Positions 58,879 to 64,000 of a DNA stretch of 64,000 nt are shown here, in pieces. The stretch spans positions 1,550,001 through 1,614,000 of the forward strand of contig NZ_CP012070.1 of the NCBI RefSeq assembly GCF_001189535.1. The letters are read 5' to 3'. The position numbers were made by a program, and so were the translations under genes. The notes below the pieces were generated by a model. The model was not told the origin of the DNA, did not search any database, and saw only the letters and a list, made by a program, of their open reading frames with translations. Source of the DNA: Arsenicicoccus sp. oral taxon 190. GTDB taxonomy: Bacteria; Actinomycetota; Actinomycetes; Actinomycetales; Dermatophilaceae. Position 1 is the stretch's first letter. Each line of letters starts with the position of its first letter.

Positions 58879-59895
58879 ATGCCGTCCCCCACCCCACCAC
58901 CGCTCGGCGACCTCCTCGACGCGCTGTCCGTCGTGTCGATCCCGCTCCGGACCCGGTTCCGCGGGGTGACGCACCGGGAGGCGGCGCTGCTGCGAGGGCC
59001 TGCGGGGTGGGGGGAGTTCGCGCCCTTCCTGGAGTACCCGCCCGCCGAGGCGTCCCGCTGGCTCGCCGCCGCCGTCGAGGCCGCCTGGGTCGGCTGGCCG
59101 GACCCGGTCCGGGACGAGGTCCCGGTCAACGCGACCGTGCCGGCGGTGGCTGCGGGCGACGTGGCGGGGGTGCTCGCGCGCTTCGACGGGTGCACGACCG
59201 CCAAGGTCAAGGTCGCCGAGACCGGACAGACCCTGGCCGACGACGTGGCCCGGGTTTCCGAGGTGCGGCGCGTCATGGGGCCCGCCGCGCGGGTCCGCGT
59301 CGACGCCAACGGCGGCTGGTCCGTGGCCGAGGCGGTGACCGCCCTGACCGCCCTGGGCCGCTGCGACCTGGAGTATGCCGAGCAGCCCTGCCGCACCGTC
59401 GAGGAGCTCGCCGAGCTGCGCGTCGCCCTCGCGCGGCGGCACGTCGACGTCCCGGTCGCCGCCGACGAGTCCATCCGCAAGGCCACCGACCCGGTCCGCG
59501 TGGCCCGGCTCCACGCGGCGGACCTCGTCGTCGTCAAGGTGGCCCCGCTCGGTGGGGTCCGCGCGGCGCTCGCCGTCGTCGAGGCCTGCGGGCTGCCGGC
59601 CGTCGTGTCCTCCGCGCTCGACACCTCCGTCGGGATCCGCGCCGGCGTGGCCCTCGCGGCCAGCCTGCCGCGACTCGACCACGCGTGCGGGCTCGGGACC
59701 GTCGCCCTGCTGGAGGGCGACGTCGCGCAGGACAGCTGCGTGCCGAGGCGGGGGGCGATCGGCATACGGGAGGTGACGGCGGACCCCGAGCTGCTGGACC
59801 GGTGGGCGGCCCCGCCCGACCGGGTCGACCGGTGGCGGACCCGGCTGGCCGACTGCCACGCCGAGCTCGTCGCGTCGGCGAGGATGGGCGCATGA
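58879..59895 (+). CDS. menC: o-Succinylbenzoate synthase
   Basis: MenC dehydrates SHCHC to o-succinylbenzoate. The 338-residue enolase-superfamily protein has the catalytic K-x-K in TAKVKVA, the metal ligands Asp in VRVDANGGWS, Glu in LEYAEQPC and Asp in AADESI, and the second Lys in VVVKVAPLGG. Its stop overlaps the menD start by four bases. Confidence 0.94.
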   Translation: MPSPTPPPLGDLLDALSVVSIPLRTRFRGVTHREAALLRGPAGWGEFAPFLEYPPAEASRWLAAAVEAAWVGWPDPVRDEVPVNATVPAVAAGDVAGVLARFDGCTTAKVKVAETGQTLADDVARVSEVRRVMGPAARVRVDANGGWSVAEAVTALTALGRCDLEYAEQPCRTVEELAELRVALARRHVDVPVAADESIRKATDPVRVARLHAADLVVVKVAPLGGVRAALAVVEACGLPAVVSSALDTSVGIRAGVALAASLPRLDHACGLGTVALLEGDVAQDSCVPRRGAIGIREVTADPELLDRWAAPPDRVDRWRTRLADCHAELVASARMGA

Positions 59896-61667
59896 ACCCC
59901 TCCCAGGCCCTCGCCGAGGTGCTCGTCGACGAGCTGGTCCGGCACGGCGTCACCGACGTGGTGCTGTGCCCCGGGTCGCGGTCGGCGCCGCTGGCCTACG
60001 CGGTGCAGGCCGCGGACCGGGAGGGTCGCGTGCGCCTGCACGTGCGCGTGGACGAGCGGTCGGCGGGGTTCCTGGCGCTGGGGCTGGCCAAGGTCTCCCG
60101 TCGCGTCGTGCCCGTCATCACCACCTCCGGGACCGCCGTCGCCAACCTGCACCCCGCGGTGCTCGAGGCCCACCACGCGGGCGTGCCCCTGCTGGTCCTG
60201 TCCTGCGACCGTCCCGCCGAGCTGTTGCGCACGGGCGCCAACCAGACGACCGTGCAGCCCGGCATGTTCGGGGAGGCGGTGCGCTGGCGGCACGAGATCC
60301 CGGCGCCCGAGCGTCGCGCCGGTCAGGTGCCCGTATGGCGCTCCGCCGTCTCCCGGGCCTGCGCCGCCGCCATGGGGGCACTGTCCGGGTGGGCCGGTCC
60401 GGTGCACCTCGACGTGGCGCTGCGCGACCCGCTGACGCCGGCGGCCGGCGGGGCGCAGGGCTGCGCGGATCCGTGGCCGGAGCCGCTCGACGGACGCCCT
60501 GGCGGCGCGCCGTGGACGGCGGCCGTGCCGGCCGCGGGCGGGGCGCAGCGCGATCTGGGTGAGTCGCTCCTCGCCGCGGGTGCGGCCTCGCGCACAGTCA
60601 TGGTCATCGGCGACCTGCCGGAGCCGGAGCTGGCCGGGGAGGCGGTGCGGCTCGCGAGGGCGGCGGGCTGGCTGGTGGTGTCCGAGCCGTTCGGACGGAT
60701 GGACCGCGAGGCCGTGATCCCGCACGGCCCGCTGCTGCTGACCTGCACCGACTGGCTCGACGAGCACCTGCCCGACCGGGTCCTCGTGGTCGGGAGGCTG
60801 ACGCTCACGCGGGACGTGGCGGGGCTGCTGCGCCGGGTCGCCCGGGTCGAGTCCGTCACCGTCGGCCCGGACTGGGCGGACCCGGCGTCGCGGGTCGCGC
60901 GGGTCCACCCGTGGGCGGCGATCGCCGCGGCCACGGCTGTGCTGGAGGGCGGGCCGGACGCATCGAGGGTCGCGGCGCCGGACGCAGACTGGACGCGCCA
61001 GTGGGCCGAGGCGGGCGACCGCCTGGCCGAGGCGCCGCTGTGGTCGCCCACCGAGGTCACCGGGTTGTCCGTCGCCACCACGGTGCTGGAGGCCGCCGGT
61101 GCCTGGTCGGACGAGACCGGCCGCAGCGCCGTCGTCTTCGTCGGCTCGTCCCAGTCGGCGCGCGACCTCGACTGGGCCGCAACCGGATCCGCGAGCGCCG
61201 TCACCGTCGTCGGGTCCCGGGGTCTCGCGGGGATCGACGGCTGCGTCGCCACCGCCGTGGGGATCGCGTTGACCCGCGAGGCGCCCACGTGCGCGCTGAT
61301 GGGCGACCTCACCTTCCTGCACGACGCCAACGGCCTGCTCGTCGGCCCGGCCGAGCCGCGCCCGGACCTCACCATCGTCGTGACCAACGACGACGGGGGC
61401 GCGATCTTCGCGACGCTGGAGCATGGTGCGCCGGAGCGTGCCGCCGACTTCGAGCGCGTCTTCGGCACCCCGACGGGCGCGGACCTGGGCGCGTTGTGCG
61501 CGGCCTACGGCGTCGCCCACCAGCGCGTCACCACGCTCCCGGATCTGCGAGAGACGTTGCGGGAGAAGGGGTCCGGCATACGGGTCGTGGAGGTGCCGGT
61601 GGATCGGTCCGAGGTGCGCGAGGCGCGGGCCCAGGTGCGCGCGGCCGTGGCAGCCCGGCTCGCCTGA
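59892..61667 (+). CDS. menD: SEPHCHC synthase (MenD)
   Basis: MenD is the ThDP- and Mg2+-dependent enzyme that joins 2-oxoglutarate and isochorismate. The 591-residue protein has VVLCPGSRSAPLAYAV with the N-terminal PYR domain, VDERSAGFLALGLA with the Glu that activates ThDP, TTSGTAVANLHPAVLEA, and the C-terminal ThDP-binding GDLTFLHDANGLLVG with TIVVTNDDGGAIF. No menF lies in the window. Confidence 0.95.
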   Translation: MNPSQALAEVLVDELVRHGVTDVVLCPGSRSAPLAYAVQAADREGRVRLHVRVDERSAGFLALGLAKVSRRVVPVITTSGTAVANLHPAVLEAHHAGVPLLVLSCDRPAELLRTGANQTTVQPGMFGEAVRWRHEIPAPERRAGQVPVWRSAVSRACAAAMGALSGWAGPVHLDVALRDPLTPAAGGAQGCADPWPEPLDGRPGGAPWTAAVPAAGGAQRDLGESLLAAGAASRTVMVIGDLPEPELAGEAVRLARAAGWLVVSEPFGRMDREAVIPHGPLLLTCTDWLDEHLPDRVLVVGRLTLTRDVAGLLRRVARVESVTVGPDWADPASRVARVHPWAAIAAATAVLEGGPDASRVAAPDADWTRQWAEAGDRLAEAPLWSPTEVTGLSVATTVLEAAGAWSDETGRSAVVFVGSSQSARDLDWAATGSASAVTVVGSRGLAGIDGCVATAVGIALTREAPTCALMGDLTFLHDANGLLVGPAEPRPDLTIVVTNDDGGAIFATLEHGAPERAADFERVFGTPTGADLGALCAAYGVAHQRVTTLPDLRETLREKGSGIRVVEVPVDRSEVREARAQVRAAVAARLA

Positions 61668-61714
61668 CCGCCCTGGCCGGCGCGGGCTCCGGCGAGCAGG
61701 GACGCGGATCGGGT

Positions 61715-62506
61715 TCAGCGCCTGAGGAACTCGCTGACCGCCTCCACCAGCGGGCCGGGCTCGAGGCCGTGCCAGCCACCCGGCAGCACCCGCAGCTCGG
61801 CCCCCGGGACGACCGCCGCCGTCTCGCGCGCCCACCCGGCCAGCGGCTCCTGGCTTCCCTGGCTCAGCAGCACCAGCACCGGACACCCGATCTGACCGTA
61901 TGACGAGACCGGCGTCTCACGGATCACCGTGAGGTCGTGGGTGATGGTGTGGGCCGAGGGTTCGGCAGGGCCGGTCGGCAGCTGCGCCACGACGTCCTCG
62001 GGGATGCCGATGTGGCGGTTGAAGAGCCGGATCGCCTCGACGCGCCGGCCGGCGTCGACGAGCCTGCGCAGCTCCGGTCGGATGTCCGGGTCGACGTCCC
62101 GGGCCGGCTCGGTGGCCACGACCGCGGTGACGGTGCCTCCCAGGTCGCGGGCGGCGCGCAGGGCGAGCGTCGCCCCTGACGAGAAGCCGTAGAGCGCCGC
62201 GGTGCCGCCGTGCTCGGCGACGAGGGCGGCGAGGTCCTCGACCTCCCGGCGCGGGTCATAGGAGTCGTCGGCGTGGGTGTCGACGCCGCCGCTCTCGCCC
62301 CGGCCCCGTCGGTCGTAGGTCACGACCGTGAGCCGTCGGGCCAGCGCCGCGGGCAGCTCCCCGAGCGCCGAGTAGCCGCGGTGCGTCATCACCGGCTCGA
62401 CCAGCACGACGGTCGGGCCGGACCCCTGCCGGGTCCAGGCGAGGGCGGTGCCGTCGGCGGAGGTCGTGGTGCCGTGCTGCGTCGAAGGGGACATCGAGGG
62501 GGGCAT
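61715..62506 (-). CDS. Alpha/beta hydrolase
   Basis: The 263-residue protein has the alpha/beta hydrolase core: VVLVEPVMTHRGY, TVVTYDRRGRGESGG, the nucleophile elbow GFSSGATLAL, CPVLVLLSQGS near the acid, and the catalytic His in GGWHGLEPG. Substrate is unknown; the usual esterase or lyase activities are possible. ATG 62506 is chosen because CCAGGAGCC lies eight bases upstream; a longer frame from 62644 has no support. It is divergent from the DUF222/HNH gene. Confidence 0.82.
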   Translation of the reverse strand: MPPSMSPSTQHGTTTSADGTALAWTRQGSGPTVVLVEPVMTHRGYSALGELPAALARRLTVVTYDRRGRGESGGVDTHADDSYDPRREVEDLAALVAEHGGTAALYGFSSGATLALRAARDLGGTVTAVVATEPARDVDPDIRPELRRLVDAGRRVEAIRLFNRHIGIPEDVVAQLPTGPAEPSAHTITHDLTVIRETPVSSYGQIGCPVLVLLSQGSQEPLAGWARETAAVVPGAELRVLPGGWHGLEPGPLVEAVSEFLRR

Positions 62507-62720
62507 CGGAGGCTCCTGGGGCGGGGAGGCCCAGTCTGACGGCCGTCGCATGGGGACGCCACCGGGGCAGGGGAGCGTGGTCGATATCTGCACCTCATGG
62601 CCGTCGGTCCATGGCGGGTCAGGAGGAGCGGTATACGTGCTCATAGCAGTCGACCCAGCACCCTGGGTGAGTCTTTGCGCGCCAGAGTGATTAGGTCTTC
62701 TGTGCGGATCATCCGAGCGA

Positions 62721-62726
62721 TAAGAT
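62721..62726 (+). promoter_or_regulatory. -10 box for the DUF222/HNH gene
   Basis: TAAGAT is followed by six bases and the ATG at 62733. TTCTGT at 62698-62703 is a possible -35 box with a 17-base spacer. The 226-base divergent spacer has lower G/C content than its surroundings. Confidence 0.45.
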
Positions 62727-62732
62727 CACGGT

Positions 62733-64000
62733 ATGGCGTACATCGAGGTCGCGCAGGCGCGGGACACCCTCACGGGGTGTCTCGAGGCGTTGCGCACCCT
62801 GGTGGACGGCCTGGACCACGTGCAGGGCTGTGACCTGTCCGACCTTGCGGCGACGGCGTCCCAGGTCAGCGCGGTGGCGCGGGGGCTGATGGTGGCGACG
62901 ACCGCGGAGGCGAGCGCCCGCGGGGTGGTGGCGGAGTCCGGGTCGCTGACCCCCGCGACGTGGCTGCAGGACCAGCGGGCGGCGCTCAACGACCCGGAGA
63001 CCTACCAGGTCCAGCGCGCGATCGAGCAGACGCGGGCGCGGGAGCTGGCGCCGCTGCGCGAGGCGCTGGTGGCCGGGGAGATCAGCCCGGCCGACGCGTG
63101 CACGGCTGCTCGCGTCTTCCACGAGCTGCGGACCGCCACGGACCCGGGCATGCACACCGATCTCGCCGACGGCGTCCTGACCCTCGCGCGGACCGGGCTG
63201 AGCCGGCGGGCGCTGCACCGGTTCAAGAAGGAGGTGCTGGCGAGATACGGCACCCTGGACGACGAGCAGCGCAACCGTGACCACGGCGAGGCCCGGCGCG
63301 GGGTGTCGGGGTGGCGGCTGCTCGAGGACGGGCTGTGGGGCATCGAGGGTGTCTTCGACGGCGCGGACAAGGCGATCCTCGACGCCGCGCTGACCGCGCT
63401 CTCCGCGCCCGCTCCGGACAACAGGGAGGGCGAGCTCGACTACCGCTCGCCCCGGCAGCGGCGCGCCGACGCGCTGGTCACGATGGCGCGGCAGGTGGCT
63501 GCCGCCCAGACCACCGGCCCCATGGGCGCCACCTGCCAGGTCTCGCTCATCCTGCCTCCCGAGGCGCTGGCGCGACCCTGCGAGCACCGCGCGGTGGACG
63601 CGTTCGGGCTCTACCTCGGTACCCCGGCGGAGCCCTGCGACTGCCCGCGGTCGGTCGCCTCGACGGACGGCCTCGGCACCACGCTGCTGCCCGAGCAGGC
63701 ACGTGAGCTGTCGTGCGGCGCGGCCATCACGCCCGTCGTGCTCGGCGAGGCCGGGCAGCCGCTCGCCGTGGGACGCACCCGCCGGCTCGCCACCGCCGGC
63801 CAGCGCACCGTCCTCGCGGCGCGCGACGGCGGGTGCAGCTTCCCCGGGTGCACGCGCCCGCCGTCCTGGACGGAGGCGCACCACATCGTGCACTGGGCCG
63901 ACGGCGGCCCCACCGACGTGACCAACCTGGCGCTGCTGTGCGGCCGCCACCACCGGTTCATCCACCAGCACTCCATCACCGGGCGCGTCGTCGCCGACGG
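62733..64000 (+). CDS. DUF222 / HNH endonuclease-domain protein, 3' end beyond the window
   Basis: The frame starts at ATG 62733 (MAYIEVAQARDTLTGCLEAL) and stays open for 422 codons to the window end. Residues 1 to about 240 are a DUF222 helical domain (SRRALHRFKKEVLARYG, and LDAALTALSAPAP). After residue 360 comes an HNH nuclease motif: CSFPGC, then EAHHIVHWADGGPTDVTNLALLCGRHHRFIHQ. These 13E12-type proteins are very common and multi-copy in this group; their role is unknown, and they may be mobile-element related. Confidence 0.88.
   Translation, partial: MAYIEVAQARDTLTGCLEALRTLVDGLDHVQGCDLSDLAATASQVSAVARGLMVATTAEASARGVVAESGSLTPATWLQDQRAALNDPETYQVQRAIEQTRARELAPLREALVAGEISPADACTAARVFHELRTATDPGMHTDLADGVLTLARTGLSRRALHRFKKEVLARYGTLDDEQRNRDHGEARRGVSGWRLLEDGLWGIEGVFDGADKAILDAALTALSAPAPDNREGELDYRSPRQRRADALVTMARQVAAAQTTGPMGATCQVSLILPPEALARPCEHRAVDAFGLYLGTPAEPCDCPRSVASTDGLGTTLLPEQARELSCGAAITPVVLGEAGQPLAVGRTRRLATAGQRTVLAARDGGCSFPGCTRPPSWTEAHHIVHWADGGPTDVTNLALLCGRHHRFIHQHSITGRVVAD

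Noticed and set aside
58824..61886. A 1020-codon open frame on the minus strand across menC and menD
   Set aside because: The composition is Arg/Gly/Ala-rich shadow sequence and both plus-strand genes are well supported.

Overview
The window is very GC-rich, uses codons ending in G or C almost exclusively, and carries mycothiol-era actinobacterial markers (Lsr2, a BldC-type regulator, bS22, Rex, DUF3180, DUF4229, DUF5667, a DUF222/HNH protein). It is chromosomal DNA of an actinobacterium, most likely a member of the Micrococcales near Intrasporangiaceae/Dermatophilaceae. The phylum is well supported; the family is inference.

Layout. 1-10 kb: the end of a DUF2156 (LysX-like) gene, folate genes folP and a fused folB-folK, a DUF3180 membrane protein, a lipoprotein, lysS, a 55-residue membrane protein, lsr2, a FhuF-type Fe-S protein and clpC. 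9.5-15 kb: argA, an SGNH hydrolase, mutY, disA and radA. From memory this block matches the M. tuberculosis Rv3585-Rv3608c neighbourhood. 15-22 kb: NUDIX, methyltransferase, a conserved Cys-rich protein, a Ppx/GppA phosphatase, a TIM-barrel protein, a TetR regulator, an ABC exporter whose ATPase gene is frameshifted, and proline dehydrogenase. 22-31 kb: proC, GNAT, acuC, a BldC-like regulator, bS22, an epimerase, an acyltransferase, an ECF sigma factor (BldN-like by position) with a DUF5667 partner, and a glutaredoxin-like protein. 30.6-38.6 kb: rex-hemA-hemC-cobA/hemD-hemB, a MarR regulator and hemL, which supply heme. 38.6-43.6 kb: a phosphatase and the System II cytochrome c maturation genes tlpA-ccdA-resB-ccsB. 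44-62 kb: menaquinone genes menA, menE, menB, menC and menD, interrupted by accessory material (MazEF-like and VapBC-like modules, a decayed toxin with a surviving antitoxin, an SDR with twin operators, an Nramp-like transporter), then terC with a manganese-type riboswitch and an iron-box-controlled bfd-bfr pair. The window ends inside a DUF222/HNH gene. The 16-62 kb order resembles M. tuberculosis Rv0495c-Rv0555.

How the genes work together. Heme synthesis, cytochrome c maturation and menaquinone synthesis form one respiratory supercluster headed by the NADH-sensing repressor Rex. Metal homeostasis genes (terC, bfd-bfr, an FhuF-like protein, an Nramp-like protein) are interspersed.

Non-coding structure stands out. 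About 20 genes have a TANNNT-like -10 box ending 6-7 bases before the start codon, so leaderless transcription appears to be the rule here. The word GTATGNC (chiefly GTATGCC/GGCATAC) occurs about 60 times on both strands, in genes and spacers, although TAT/ATA is otherwise almost absent. At least two families of palindromic repeats sit in spacers. No rRNA, tRNA, CRISPR array or insertion sequence was recognised.
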